64,000 nt of DNA, taken from the NCBI GenBank assembly GCA_032718475.1, contig JAUCBJ010000535.1, positions 1-64,000 on the forward strand, read 5' to 3'. Of the stretch, positions 33,428-45,636 are shown piece after piece. Each line of letters begins with the position of its first letter. The stretch's first letter is position 1. Below the pieces are notes generated by a model. That model had not been told where the DNA came from. It saw only the letters and a list, made by a program, of their open reading frames with translations, and ran no database searches. Made by a program: the position numbers and the translations under genes. Source of the DNA: Nemertoderma westbladi. Taxonomy: Eukaryota > Xenacoelomorpha > Nemertodermatida > Nemertodermatidae.

Positions 33428-33487
33428 GCTCTCAACTCTGAACACGCAAAAGGTCTTGGTTCCATAATGGTTGAACGGTGCTCTGAA

Positions 33488-33831
33488 TGTATAGAATATT
33501 GTAGGTGTAGGGCTGTAGGAGAGGGTGTAGCGGATTGGATAAGGAAGGATACCCCCCCCCCCCACACCCCCTTCCCCTCTACACATAACATGCATATACA
33601 AACAGTGATTGGTTGGTCTCACACTAATTTTTTAAATTTTTTCTACCTAATATGGACCTATAACACACCAGAAATGAACGTCTAGTGAACACAGATCATA
33701 CGACATTGGAAAGTAGATTCATGTTCAAGTATCAGTTCATTTAACTTATGATAGCCAAATTTGAACTATTGAACGTTCAGCATTAATAGAATCCTATGGG
33801 AGAAATATAACGTCATATGAACATAAATTCA
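33488..33831. repeat. Dispersed repeat R, copy 1
   Basis: Shares with 43577-43960 the sequence GTATTGTAGGTGTAGGGC, a C run, CCCTCTACACATAACATGCA and TTGAACTATTGAACGTTCAG. It contains many GAACGTT palindromes. It directly abuts the 5' side of cassette X ORF1 and is cut at ~33831 by the next LINE. Confidence 0.75.
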
Positions 33832-35498
33832 ATCGGTGACATGTCTATATAAGGGCAAAGGAAAAGACATTAATATGGGTGGGTCCTACCATCTGATTAG
33901 CTCGATCAGTGTTTTCCTGAACATTTTCGAGTCACTTATATTGAGGAATTACTTAGATTGCTTAGTTTTAGATAATAGTGACGCACAGGTGGCATACAAA
34001 CAAAGTATCGGTGCTGACTTAGTGGTAGCAACAGTACTGGAATTAATCGAGTGTCAACGACAGCGTGGAGAAAGAATGTTTATCTGTCAGATGGATATAC
34101 AAGGTGCGTTTGATAATATCCACCATTTAAAGCTATTTTATAAACTCTCTACCCGAATGAACTCACATATATGCCGCTTGTTTATTGACTATTATTATTC
34201 TATCAGCCGGATCTTCTCTTTAGGTTTGGCAGTGAAATATATGTCACTGGGTTTTATATTAAATGTGGTGTAAAACAAGGGTCACTGATTTCACCCTACC
34301 TCTTCAACTTCTGCCTGACGGATATGTGCAAACATCTGCAAGCAATAAGGGGACTTGATGCCATAGCAACAACACCTGGATTGGTTGCATTATATATGCT
34401 GATGATATACAGTTATTATGTAACAATCCTGATGAAGTTGAATTAATGGCGACTGAAATTAACTCTGAATTACAGAAGCTGGGATTGCGAATAGAAATAG
34501 ACAAAACAAAATGGATGACTGCAGCTAGAGACGACAAAGAGACAACACCTTGCATTATTAATATAAACGGAACATTAATTCCAGCCTCCCCTACAATCAC
34601 GTTTTTAGGAAACAAGCTATATTCCAGAATTCATGACATATGTAATGACTGTTTAAAGTCGATAGTAATACTATCCGAGACATTCCATAGGGCTGGTTGG
34701 AATGCAAAACTGCTGAAAACAGACGACATTGCAACACTTTGGAAGTCTTATGCATTACCTGCAATCCTCTACAACTTTGCATTCAACCTTGGAGCGTTAA
34801 CAGAAAGTCAAAGGAATTTTATAAATGCCAAGTACTGGAAAACATTGCGCCGTTTACTATTTCTCGGTAACTCTACCATTCTTTCCTTATTTGAAACGAA
34901 TGACTTAGAAGTGGAAGCTTTCCGATCAGCAGCGCGTCTACTAATTCGTGCTAATAAATGTCCTAATCAAACGATACAAATCAAGCTAATCAAGCTCTCA
35001 AAACCAATCTGCTGATGAACGATGTAACCCGCAATTAAGGGCTTAGGTTCTACTTTTTGGTCTTAGAAGATTCCCGTGCCAAAAATTAAAATTCCAGAAA
35101 GTATAACTAATGGACCAACATCGACAAATGATATGATTAACACGGACTTTATTAAAGCCACATTCGAACTGTCAGGATTATCATTTGGTTGGAAGCACGA
35201 GAAGATCTTAGAATATTTTGGAATCGACTCAAGAGACGGAACGGTTTAACACGTTAAGCGCGGATATCTAACCTCAATTGGTTCTCAACCAGTTTTTATT
35301 TTTTATTACCTAACTATAATTTAAGCAAATATGAACTTTTATTAATGCGCCGGCCGATTTGTATTCGTTATTTTAAAATTGTAAAGCTAATTTCCTATGT
35401 TCCTAAATATATATTAAATATATCTTATATATATTTAGGTTATTTATGTTATCTTATATCAACTTGATTGATTAAATATATTGAAATTGAAATTGAAA
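33832..35498 (+). mobile_element. LINE (CR1-like?) with (TTGAAA)n tail
   Basis: 5'-truncated. It starts in the RT fingers and ends in ATTGAAATTGAAATTGAAAT at 35476-35497, followed directly by the cbEGF intron unit. Frames are described in the next entry. Confidence 0.75.
33836..35270 (+). pseudogene. LINE reverse transcriptase, frameshifted
   Basis: RT fingers with an ISSISVFLNIFE-like block, motif A QMDIQGAFDN at ~34090, motif B KQGSLISPYLFNF at ~34272 and a YADDIQLL-like motif C at ~34395 in another frame. Then come the thumb (LGLRIEIDKTKWM) and the post-RT domain (TITFLGNKLYS, LPAILYNFAFN). Frame changes at ~34270, ~34390 and a stop at 35013 inactivate it. The frame continues weakly to 35247. 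Confidence 0.75.
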
Positions 35499-36050
35499 TC
35501 TTGCACTACATCCGCTACTAGTCACCATCACTACAGTCTTGTAGAACATGAACCAACGAAGGGTACCTAACAACTACCATGTTATTGGATCATGTCTTAC
35601 ACCCCAACTCCACAGGTGTTCATCACAACCACCCAAACAAAGTAAGTGCTTTAGGCTCATAAATTATTATTATTGAAGTTCTACTGTCTAGGATTGACTT
35701 TTTGCGTTTAAATGTAAAAAAATTAAATAAAGTATATGTTTCAAGTTTCACTCTTAGCATCATCTATTGGAATATTATTTTGGGTTTCCAGTCTTTTGGT
35801 CAATTACATTATTATAAACTAAATTAGAATGAAGGAGTTGAAATAGTTACTTAAGTACTTACCAGTGCATGATTCACCAGTTCCCTCATAGCCGGAATTG
35901 CAAGCACAGCTGAATCCACCAACAGTATTTGTGCAGCTAGCATCAATGTGGCAATTATCAGTATCGGTTTCACATTCATCAATATCTATAAAGCATAACA
36001 TACATAGTACCAATAATTAACCACAAAAAAAGTAAACCAATGACGTATAA
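35499..36050. repeat. cbEGF intron unit, copy 3
   Basis: GCACTACATCCGCTACTAGT through the exon to AACCACAAAAAAAGTAAACC. It lacks the segment with CAATAAACAGGAATATC that is present in other copies (a short deletion near 35773). Confidence 0.8.
35863..35985 (-). CDS. cbEGF exon, copy 3
   Basis: Same exon as copy 1 with intact splice sites (TATAG acceptor, GTAAGTAC donor). By eye it has two differences from copy 1, both changing residues: NCHID for NCHND, and DECET for DECDT. Cysteines and calcium and hydroxylation motifs are kept. Confidence 0.85.
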
Positions 36051-36890
36051 CAAATATAATAGTGAAAACCGTTTTCAAAAATATTGGGAACTTTTCGAAT
36101 AATAGCACCATTATTTAACCCTACTTTTGGCACTTTTTGAGACGTTTTTTGAAAATTACATTTCATGAAATATGATTTGTAACATCTATATTTTTGATTT
36201 ACACCGGTATTTTTGGTGTTTACTATTAGATGGAATTCATATAAATTAATTTAGAAATTTAAAACTTGTTTTTTTAGGCGGGTGCCAAATTTTGGTGCCA
36301 GCACCAAATTTTGAAATGTCAATTTTAAAAATTGATTGTTTGGACATGTTTTTTGCGCAATAGAGGTTTTTTGGGGTTCTGGTTTCGATGGAATATAAAC
36401 GAGTTGCACCACGTGTATCAAACTTGAATTTTTCGACGCTGTGTGTAAATTTTGGTGCCAGCACGTAATTTTGAAAATCCATTCAATAGTTCAATTGCTT
36501 GTGACAACTTATTTCTCGCGTTTTAGAGGGTTATGGCGGTTCTAAATTCAATGGAATAAATAATTAACTAACTAGACATCTCAAACTTGTATTTTTCGGA
36601 AGTGGATGCAAAATTGATTGTGTCATCTTGTTTCGTGCGTTATACGGGTTTGTGGGGGTTCTGAATTCAATGGAATAAGTAAAAATTGCGTAATAGTTTT
36701 CTAACTTGTATTTTTCGCTGGTGGGTGAAAATTGTTGTGCCAGCACCAAATTTTTGAAAATAAGAAAATTGGTCAATAGAGTATCATCTTGTTTCTTGCG
36801 TTATACGGGTTTATGAGGGTCCTGAATCCGATGGAATCAATAAAAACAGCTCTAGACATCTCAAACTTGTACTTTTATTATTAATTACTC
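36051..36890 (-). repeat. Inverted copy of the 20990-21145 repeat plus 162-bp repeat array
   Basis: 36060-36215 is the inverse of 20990-21145. From 36246 to 36890 about four diverged units of the 162-bp repeat follow (GCGTTATACGGGTTT, GTTCTGAATTCAATGGAAT at 126-160-bp steps). The order is the same as at 19678-21145 when read on the opposite strand, so both loci derive from one larger element. Confidence 0.65.
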
Positions 36891-37184
36891 TATCGTAGAT
36901 AATGTAGTACCAGACGAACTGAAATTAGCTAAGGTTGTTCTGTTCCTCTGTATAAAAATAATAGTAAAGTAGAACCCTGTAATTACAGACCTGTTAGTAT
37001 TGTATCTAAAATTCTAGAACGTTCTGTTTTTCTACAGCTGGAGGCACATCTTAGTAGGCTAAATCTGATCTATGAACTTCAGTCCGGTTTTCGTAAATCA
37101 TATTCTACAGACTCCTGCCTTATTAACTTAACTGATACAATTAGATGTAATAACAACGCAAAGGGTTTATATACTGGCCTGGTA

Positions 37185-37365
37185 ATGTTGGACCTACAAA
37201 AGGCTTTCGATACTGTAGATCACGAAATTCTGCTTGGTAAGTTAGGCGTGATGGGTGTAGGTTCTATAGACTGGTTCAAGTCCTACCTGTCAGACAGAGG
37301 TCAAACTGTAGTCATTAGCAAATCGCAGTCTACTGTACACGAGATTACCTGTGGTGTACCGCAAG
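37185..37365 (+). pseudogene. Host LINE RT, part 1 (palm, before insertion)
   Basis: Contains motif A with the catalytic Asp (LDLQKAFD) and ends inside motif B (GVPQ) at the first copy of the target duplication GTGTACCGCAAG (37354-37365). Confidence 0.8.
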
Positions 37366-38417
37366 TACTACTACTGGTATCGGCATGCTGCATTGCAGCT
37401 GCATTTTTAAGAATGCTGTGCCGGCTTGTCGACAAAATTGCGCCGCCACAACTCCCTATCACCCATGGCGTTTGCTAGATCATCCGCATCTTCAAGGCCA
37501 GTGTCCTTTAAGATGCGTCTCAAGAAAGTCATGCTTATTCACTCCATGAGGCTGCCAAAGTACAAGATTATGACTGGCTGGTCCTCACGGCGAAAACAAT
37601 GTCCTGCAAAGCAGAGGCGATTTTGTTCTAGTGTCAAGCTTGGGGTAACCAATGAGAGACATCCAATGTTATATAGTGTCTGGTTGGAAATGTGTGCATT
37701 GTACTTGACACAATGAATCCGGCGTAGAATTCTTGTGAATGTGCCATCCAGAGATTTGTGTCCTCAGTTAGAGCCCAGCATGGACTCCCATAGAGGAGTA
37801 CTGGAACTACTGCTGCTCTAAATAATCGGACCTTAAGTTTCCGATTAATTCTCGGTGACTTCCAAATCCTGGAAAGCCTATTCAAAGCTGCCCATGCCTT
37901 TCCCTTACGTATTCGAAGGTCCTCACCTGACTTCCGGATCCATGATCCCAGGTAACAGAAGTCGTCCACATGCTCAAGCATACCATCCTTTGAGCTTATG
38001 CTCATCCGATCAGAGACTTGAGGAGAACTTTCAAAGTTAACTGTCAAAATTTTGGTCTTTCTGGAGTTAATAAAAAGACCAACACTAGAAGCAGCATGTT
38101 CTAATGAGCTGTGGAGCCCTTGGGCTCCCTCTACTGATTCTGAGAGTACTCGTAAGTCATCAGCAAAGTCTAGATCAGTTAGGCATTTTCAGATCAGACA
38201 GGATTTCCTCGACTTCTGCAGCCAGTAGGTGGAGTTATCATCACCCCATCATCATTATGATGATCTAAGGACATGCGTAGAACATAGTCAACCACAATTA
38301 TGAACAAGAATGGTGCAAGTGTGTGTCCCTGGAGGACGCCCCATAACACTTCAAATGGTTCTGTGTCACCATCAACAGTAGACACAATTGTTGTCGAACC
38401 ATCGTATACTGATCTGA
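37366..38417 (-). mobile_element. RTE-like LINE, copy D, inside another LINE
   Basis: Minus-strand 3' fragment with tail TACTACTACTGGTATCGGC. It is flanked by the perfect 12-bp duplication GTGTACCGCAAG (37354-37365 and 38418-38429). It has internal small deletions relative to copy A (for example near 37525 and 38185) and frameshifts, so it is older or less constrained than copy B. Confidence 0.92.
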
Positions 38418-38944
38418 GTGTACCGCAAGGTAGTATATTAGGTCCTCTGCTTTTTGTATGCTTTGTAAATGATATGATAAGTAGTATAGATCCCGATTTT
38501 AAACTCATTTTATATGCCGACGATAGTGCTCTTATTTTCTCTCATAAAGATCCTATCCAAATTTCCCAAAAGTTAAGTGCAGTTCTAGAATCCTGTAATG
38601 AGTGGTTGGTTGATAATAAGCTATCCATTCACTACTGTAAGACTGAAAGTATTTTGTTTGGTTCCAAAAGAAAGTTAAAGAAGGTAACTAAGTTTGAAGT
38701 CACTAGTAATGGACATAAGATTGAAAATAAAAAGGAAGTTAAATATTTGGGCGCCACATTGTATAACTGCTTATCAGGAGAAAGCACAGTGAAAAATATT
38801 TTCTCGAAAGTTAACAGTAGGCTTAGGTTTCGATACAGAAATAAAAATAGTTTAAACACCGACTTCCGCAAATTACTGTGCTCTTCTTTAATACAGTGTC
38901 ACATGGACTACTGTATGCATGCTCTTCTTGGTATGAAGGCTTAA
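38418..38944 (+). pseudogene. Host LINE RT, part 2
   Basis: Resumes at motif B (VPQGSILGPLLF), then LYADDSALIFSHKD (motif C), NKLSIHYCKTES (thumb) and VKYLGATLYNCLSG. The track start at 38300 includes codons from LINE copy D; the host sequence begins at 38418. Confidence 0.8.
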
Positions 38945-39099
38945 CCAAACAGCTTAAATGTAAATTACAAGTAGCTCAGAATAAAGTAGTACTATTTATT
39001 AAAGACTAAAAACCTAGGGACCACCTAACTCCAGATGACTATTCTGAATCTGGACTACTTAACTTATATAGTAGAGTTAAGCAGCTACGCCTTAACCAT

Positions 39100-39387
39100 G
39101 TGCATAAAGTGTATAATGGTAAATGTCCCAATTACCTAAAACAAAAATTCAACAGAGTATGCGATACACACTCTTACAGTACCAGAGCTAGTGCTTCAAA
39201 CTTCTACCTCCCGAATTGTAAATCCTTTGAATCTGATACTTTCTTTTTTAACGGCATTAAAAATTCGAACGCTCTGCCTAATGAAATTAAAAACCTAGAT
39301 AATCAACATTCTTTTAAATCTGCAGTTAAATCTCACCTCCGTGTGCTATGTAAAAATAGGTACAATAGTCCCACAGTAAGTTATTAG
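39100..39387 (+). pseudogene. Host LINE C-terminal domain
   Basis: About 95 codons with HSYSTRAS, YLPNCKSFESDTFFFNGIKNSN and LPNEIKNLDNQHSFKSAVKSHL, the usual end of CR1/Jockey-type ORF2. It is separated from part 2 by a stop at ~38943 and a TAA at ~39007. Confidence 0.7.
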
Positions 39388-39599
39388 TTTATTAATTATT
39401 TACTATTTATACTGTAATTACGTTTTATAATAAATAATGTCAACTTATTTAACATTACTGTATATTTAGTACAATTATAAATTATTAAAAAGCTTGAGTT
39501 AATGCAATATAGCACAATGAAGCACACTAACTAAATTAATATAAACTACCTACCTAACGATATACAAAAGTACAAAATCAGTCTAACCCGTTGAGTCAG

Positions 39600-41304
39600 T
39601 ATGGGGCGCGGGGGCAGCTGGCGACAAAACCTCGTCGTAGAGGTCGTCGGACAGAGGGTCCATGGAGCCGAGGATGGAGGCCGTGTTGCCGATCAAGATG
39701 GCTACAAGGTGGCGTTGGAGGAGGAACCGATGGGATCGCGGCTCCTGAGTGGCTGCGTGGAGGCGTTGGCCAACCTCCTTAAGGAATCGGAATTGCTACC
39801 GGGTAGAAGAGGTAGCTCCCTCGGACGGTCAGTTCCTCGTATTTATTGATCTTTGAGTTTTCCACCTCCTCGACAACACGGCGGCCAGCCTGCGCACTCT
39901 GGGCGAGATGACTGGGAGCGAGGGGATCGACGACGGTCGCATCCCAGGTCATCGGCCAGCCCCCACTTCACGATTCGAGGGTAACGCCATCGACACGCTT
40001 CCCATCAGCTCTACACAACCCGACCGGTTCAAGGTGAGCTCTAACTCCACAGGAAGCCAATGCACGTTTCACTATGTCGTTTAACATAGAGTGGTGTGGC
40101 AGCCTCCTGGCGCTTCTCACACAGGATAGTCCGTGGAGACCATCCGGTCTTACTTCGGATCCGCACCGGGAGCACCTGTGGGGTTCGGTTACCTTGCAAC
40201 CGAGGCATGTGGCGACTGAAACCCTGAACTGGGAGTCCGTGAGTTTCAGCCCTAGCAAGCTGATGGGAATTGCATCCAGCCAACAACCGGATACCGGTTC
40301 GCCGACGACGTTAAGGCGGGCGATCTCGAGTGGCGTTGTTGTGGCCGCCCGCAGTGCCGCGCGGTTCGCCTCGTGGAGTGGCTCCATCCAGGCCCTCTGT
40401 ATGGTGGTGTCGGTTGGTGTGGTGGTTCCAGCGGGGAGGGCGGCCTTCCACACCTCGTGGGCGCGTGGTACCGAGGCGGGTTGTCTGGAGGGCTCGAATA
40501 AGCGGCTCGAGAGAGCAGTGCACGCAGCAGCCGAAGCCAAGTAGGCGGAAGGTGCTAGCTGCAGTGCAGAGCTCAATCCGAGGCCACCCATATGGGCCGG
40601 GAGACAGGCCTGGACCCACGCTGAGTCTGAGATCCGGGTGTTCGCGATCTTCTGGAGGGCACCCCGCAGAGTTGAGTCATACTCCTCCAGGAGTCCCGGG
40701 TGCTGGAAGCAAGGCGCGGCGCGGAGGAAGTAGGTGAGCCGGGGGATGGCGAAGGAATGACGGAGGAGGAAGTACGTGTGGTGAGAGTCGAGGAGGTGCA
40801 GCCAGCCGCCGAGTGTGGCGAGGTCTCCCGCCTTTTCCCGAAGGCAGGATACGGTGGCAGCGACCCCGATGGGGGCACCGAGCATCGTCAGGTCCTCGAG
40901 CGGGCGGACCTGGATGCCCGCACAGACCTCGTCGAACTTGCCACGGATGCCGCGCGGGACTCGTCGGACTCGGCGCCGAGGAAGAAGAGTTTGCTCTTTG
41001 CAGGGTTGATAACGAGTCCGCACTTCCTCCCCTCCTCTATCACCACACGTAGATCCTCCAGAACAACTCGGTAGTCACCGGCGAGGTTCCCGTCGTCCAG
41101 GTACCAGACGTTAAAACTCGACTTCAGCGACTGGATGGTTGGGTTCACCGTGTCGCCGAACAGTCGAGGTCCGTCGGAGTCCCCCTGTTGGACTCCCTCG
41201 TCAGAGAGGAGGGTCTCCTCCCCATAGATGAGGAAGCTGGGTTCTCCGTACGCCGCCAGCATGTAGTTGTACACGCTGGGGTAATAATAAATTGTTCTGT
41301 ACAT
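39600..41304 (-). pseudogene. Reverse transcriptase with nuclease-like C-terminus, decayed
   Basis: The minus strand reads RT motif B (GVQQGDSDGPRLF, ~41190), motif C WYLDDGNLAGD (~41100), thumb (CGLVINPAKSKLFFLG), a long helical domain (40900-40250), then C-x2-C ... H-x4-C (RCSRCGSEVRPDGLHGLSC). A DDGKRVDG block follows at ~39985, then a WDATVV..LAPSH-like block after a frame change. This is a GC-rich, 5'-truncated copy of an animal RT family with a restriction-like endonuclease domain, related in layout to 1230-3090. A frameshift at ~40960 and stops after 39968 kill it. Confidence 0.7.
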
Positions 41305-41558
41305 TACATCTTTATCGTTGAGTTGGGCATTGTGACGCTCTCAGTAAAGTTGTACATGTACATAGTGGAATTACGTTTTATATTGGTTTTAGGTTAGCTT
41401 AGTGTAATATTGTATCTGTAACCAAGTAACATAAAGGACCCCCTTGGAAATAAGCTGTAAAGCTTTAGGGGTAATCCTATATGTTTTGTTGGACAAAACC
41501 TTTATACCAGTACATTGTTTGGTGTATTTGTTATTGTTTTTACATAATGTATAAATAA

Positions 41559-41593
<35 letters not shown>

Positions 41594-41929
41594 AATATGA
41601 AGTTGACCCATAATTATCACCTAAACACAGTTTGTCTTTCCAGTGCAGTGATTTTACGTTCAACCCATGTAAAATATAAATAATACATTGTATGATTGAC
41701 TGACCAATAACCAATTATTGAGAAACGGCAATAGAGTTTGAAGTTGAAGGATGTCTGGGATGGAAATATGTCATCATATATGTGGCAATATATTGGATAT
41801 CATCAGAGATAAATATTACGATGTGAAATGTGGAAAAGGGAATAATTGAGTAGTGATTATTGCATTTTTAAAATTAGAATCATGATGGAGTGTATTTTTT
41901 ATGTTTGGCTGTGGAGGCGCGAAAAATCG
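41305..41929. other. No gene; (ATCT)n microsatellite
   Basis: 41560-41594 is about nine ATCT repeats. The rest is unique AT-rich sequence without a conserved frame. Confidence 0.7.
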
Positions 41930-43340
41930 ATTACATTAAATAATGTATATGTTTCAAGTTATACTTTCAGCATCATCTAATGGAATATCAGGAATATCCA
42001 TAAACAGGAATATCAATGCATTTTTCGGGTTTCCAGTCTTTTGGTCAATTACATTATTATAAACTAAATTAGAATGAAGGAGTTGAAATAGTTACTTAAT
42101 TACTTACCAGTGCATGATTCACCAGTTCCCTCATAGCCGGAATTGCAAGCACAGCTGAATCCACCAACAGTATTTGTGCAGCTAGCATCATTGTGGCAAT
42201 TATCAGTATCGGTATCACATTCATCAATATCTATAAAGCATAAAATAGTACCAATAATTAACCACAAAAAAAAGTAAAACAATGACATATAACAAATGCA
42301 TCCATACATACATCAGTCAAACCCAAACATTTGTTTAACAAAGATAACATGAACAGACGAGCAATGCACTTAAAAAATAAAAATAGAAGATAAATAATGA
42401 TTTGAGAATAATTATAAAATTAAGCAAATTAGTTCCTTCATAAAGCAGATGCAGATACAAACAAGACAATGACTATAGGGGTTTTATAATATATTAGTAC
42501 ATCACATTAGTTTAATTGTCACAGGGCGAGTATAGGTGTAACATTAAATTAAATCTCACTGATGCTTGTTGCACCCAACTATTCTTATTTGAATCTTAAT
42601 CTATATGAGCCACATTATCTGCTCATCTTATCTGCTTATCTACTGATGATGACTGTGATATTACACGTCAGATACATCAACTTTACTCTAGAGGTAACAT
42701 TTTGGCTAGAAAGATATCATGCATATTGTACACCAATATACTGTATCATCATTGCGTACAATAATTGTGCACGGCTTCTAATTAACATCCCGAGGATGAC
42801 CAGGGAAGAACCTACTAGCATGTCGCTTTCGTTTCGTAACCTTAGGGTGCCAATGTTTTGTCACATTGCTTACCGGATGTTGTGAGTAATTTACCAAATT
42901 GTGACGTTTTAGGTAATTTAACGTCCTAACTTTAACGAAATTGAATATGAACCAAAACAAAATGAATATTGAACGTTCTAATTGCGTTCAGTTTTGCGTT
43001 CATTTTTTGTACCTAAATATGTACGTTGTTTGAACGTTTATGAACGTTCAAACATAATTTACTTTAATTTGTTTTGTCAATGGCAGTTCAAACTTGTTCG
43101 TGACACAATTATCTGACTATTTATTATTGTATAATTAATTTTCGTGTTTGTTAGCCTACTCCTTGTCTGGTTCCGCTTATACCTGGACTATTGGTTCCTT
43201 CCCAATACAAAACAGTTACTTTAAGTAATCACAAAATCACTCAACAAAACACTGATAACCAATACAATGCTGACATATTTTTAAACATTTTAAACAACAA
43301 ATAACATCAAAATTAGACTACACTTAAATTGCTTTTTGTG
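41930..43340. repeat. cbEGF intron unit, copy 4
   Basis: Matches 44880-45636 and 46541-47160 of copy 5. It is continuous at AGAAAGATATCATGCATATT (about 42711), the site where copy 5 carries a 904-bp insertion. Confidence 0.85.
42108..42230 (-). CDS. cbEGF exon, copy 4
   Basis: By eye identical over all 123 bp to copy 1 at 17392-17514 (NCHND version), with TATAG acceptor and GTAAGTAATT donor. The flanking introns also match, so the duplication included intron sequence. Confidence 0.87.
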
Positions 43341-43576
43341 TGTATTATTACCTTTTTGAAAAGATATAAAATTTTAATACCAATTATAAAGTCTTAAAAT
43401 TATAATTAATTTTTGTAGATTCAACAATATGAATCTATTTTGGCTGGAAATAAGATAAAATATATAAATCTGACTAATCGAATGCGAATTTGTGGATCAT
43501 CACCATAACATGGATACTCTCATATCACTATTGATTAAATATTTTCATATATTCTCCGATGCTTCCTTTTCTAAAT

Positions 43577-43990
43577 GTATAGGGTATTGTAGGTGTAGGG
43601 CCGTAGGATAGGGTGTAGCCGATTGGATAAGGTAGGCTAACCCCCCCCCCCCCCCCCCCCCCCACCCCCCACACCCCCTTCCCCTCTACACATAACATGC
43701 ATACACAAACAGTGATTGGTTGGTCTCACACCACATTTTACGATTTTTCTACCTAATATGGACCTAAAACACACCAGAAATGAACGTCTAGTAAACACAG
43801 ATCAAACGACATTGGAAAGTAGATTCATAACGTCTTTTAACGTTCAAGTATCAGTTCATTTAACGTACTTCTGACGGCCAACTTTGAACTATTGAACGTT
43901 CAGCATTAATAGAATCCTATGGGAGAAATATAACGTCATATGAATATAAATTCAGAACGAATAATGAACGTAATTTTATGTATTTGTGCT
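43577..43990. repeat. Dispersed repeat R, copy 2
   Basis: Second copy of 33488-33831, with a longer C run (43630-43675) whose length is probably variable. It lies directly upstream of the next intron unit. Confidence 0.75.
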
Positions 43991-44029
43991 ACCTGGGTGG
44001 TGGTGGATGAAAATTAGGTCGTTTTTTGT

Positions 44030-45636
44030 ATAAATACCAAAGTTAATGGGTCTGCTAGTTATACCCCCTAAAGGTCCATACTCAATTTTTTTTTATTTTA
44101 CAGGAAAAGCAAAAAACTGTTTCTTTTCGATGTAATAAATAGGACTTCATTAGACAAATTAAACAAAAATTACCTAAAGGACCAAGATATAATTAAATTA
44201 ACCACAAACTTTTTACCAACAATCGCCACCGTCTTATTTTCAAATTTGTGATCCCATTGAGAAACTGCTATGTGGAAATAAAAATGGGTTCCGTAAAGGT
44301 CGTGGGAACATGGATGTATGTATGTGTGTACAGCATGTATGAAAATTAGTACATTGTACATCATCTGTGCCAAATAAGTTGTTTGGCATCGGTAGTGTCT
44401 TTCAGACCCGGGGATTTAGAGAACTGATAATGGCAACCATCTACTAAAGTAGATAGGAGAGACCGCATGGATGCAAATAGCTATGAGAAAACCAACACTA
44501 ATGACAACTTGTCTATACCAAACACTTTACCTTTATCAGTAATATAATTGGCAATGTGAGCAAATTTGATGTTGATCTTTATTTGATCAAGTAAAGATCA
44601 ACCATGTACATTGTACAATAATAGCACCAGTATCCTTCTTGCACTACATCCGCTACTAGTCACCATCACTACAGTCTTGTAGAACATGAACCAACGAAGG
44701 GTACCTAACAACTACCATGTTATTCGATCATGTGGTACACCCCAACTTCACAGGTGTTCATCACACCCACCGCCACCCAAACAAAGTAACTAACTGCCTT
44801 ACGCTTATAAATTATTATTATTGAAGTTCTAGTGTCTAGGGTTGGCTTTTGGCGTTTAAATGTAAAAAAAATAAATAATGTTTATGTTTCAAGTTTCACT
44901 CTCAGCATCATCTAATGGAATATCAGGAATATCAATAAACAAGAATATCAATGCATTTTTTGGGTTTCCAGTCTTTGATCAATTACATTATTATAAACTA
45001 AATTAGAATGAAGGAGTTGAAATAGTTACTTAAGTACTTACCATTGCATGATTCACCAGTTCCCTCATAGCCGGAATTGCAAGCACAGCTGAATCCACCA
45101 ACAGTATTTGTGCAGCTAGCATCAATGTGGCAATTATCAGTATCGGTATCACATTCATCAATATCTATAAAGCATAAAATAGTACCAATAAATTAACCAC
45201 AAAAAAAAGTAAACCAATGACGTATAAAAAATGCATCCATACATACATCAGTCAAACCCAAACATTTGTTTAACAAAGATAACATGAACAGACGAGCAAT
45301 GCACTTAAAAAATAAAAATAGAAGATAAATAATGATTTGAGAATAATTATAAAATTAAGCAAATTAGTTCGTTCATAAAGCAGATGCAGATACAAACAAG
45401 ACAATGACTATAGGGGATTTAAAATATATTAGTAATCACATTAGTTTAATTGTCACAGGGCGAGTATAGGTGTAACAATTAAATTAAAGCTCACAGATGC
45501 TTGTTGCATCCAACTATTCTTCTTTGAATCTTAATCTATTTTGGCCACATATCTGCTCATCTAATTATGATGACCGTGATATTACAGGTCAGATACATCA
45601 ACTTTACTCTAGAGGTAACATTTTGGCTAGAAAGAT
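44030..45636. repeat. cbEGF intron unit, copy 5, first part (most complete unit)
   Basis: The longest uninterrupted unit: AAAGGTCCATACTCAATTTT, LINE-derived fragment (44250-44315), TACAGCATGTATG, GCACTACATCCGCTACTAGT, CATCTAATGGAATATCAGG, the exon, then AACCACAAAAAAAAGTAAACC and TTAATTGTCACAGGGCGAG. It serves as reference for the insertions in the other copies. Confidence 0.85.
45042..45164 (-). CDS. cbEGF exon, copy 5
   Basis: Two differences from copy 1: NCHID, and Asn for Thr after the sixth cysteine (the last full codon is AAT instead of ACT). The splice donor GTAAGTAC and TATAG acceptor are intact. Confidence 0.85.

Larger units (their letters stand above)
36895..39400 (+). mobile_element. 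CR1/Jockey-like LINE, split by LINE copy D
   Basis: The RT starts at ~36900 (VPDELKLAK..., [14 protein letters not shown]). Motif [15 protein letters not shown] is at ~37183. The frame reaches TCGVPQ and is cut at 37365. Motif B resumes at 38418 (VPQGSILGPLLFV), motif C LYADDSAL is at ~38510 and the thumb and C-terminal domain (HSYSTRAS, LPNEIKNL) end at 39385. One frameshift near 36950 and a stop near 38942 break it further. Confidence 0.8.
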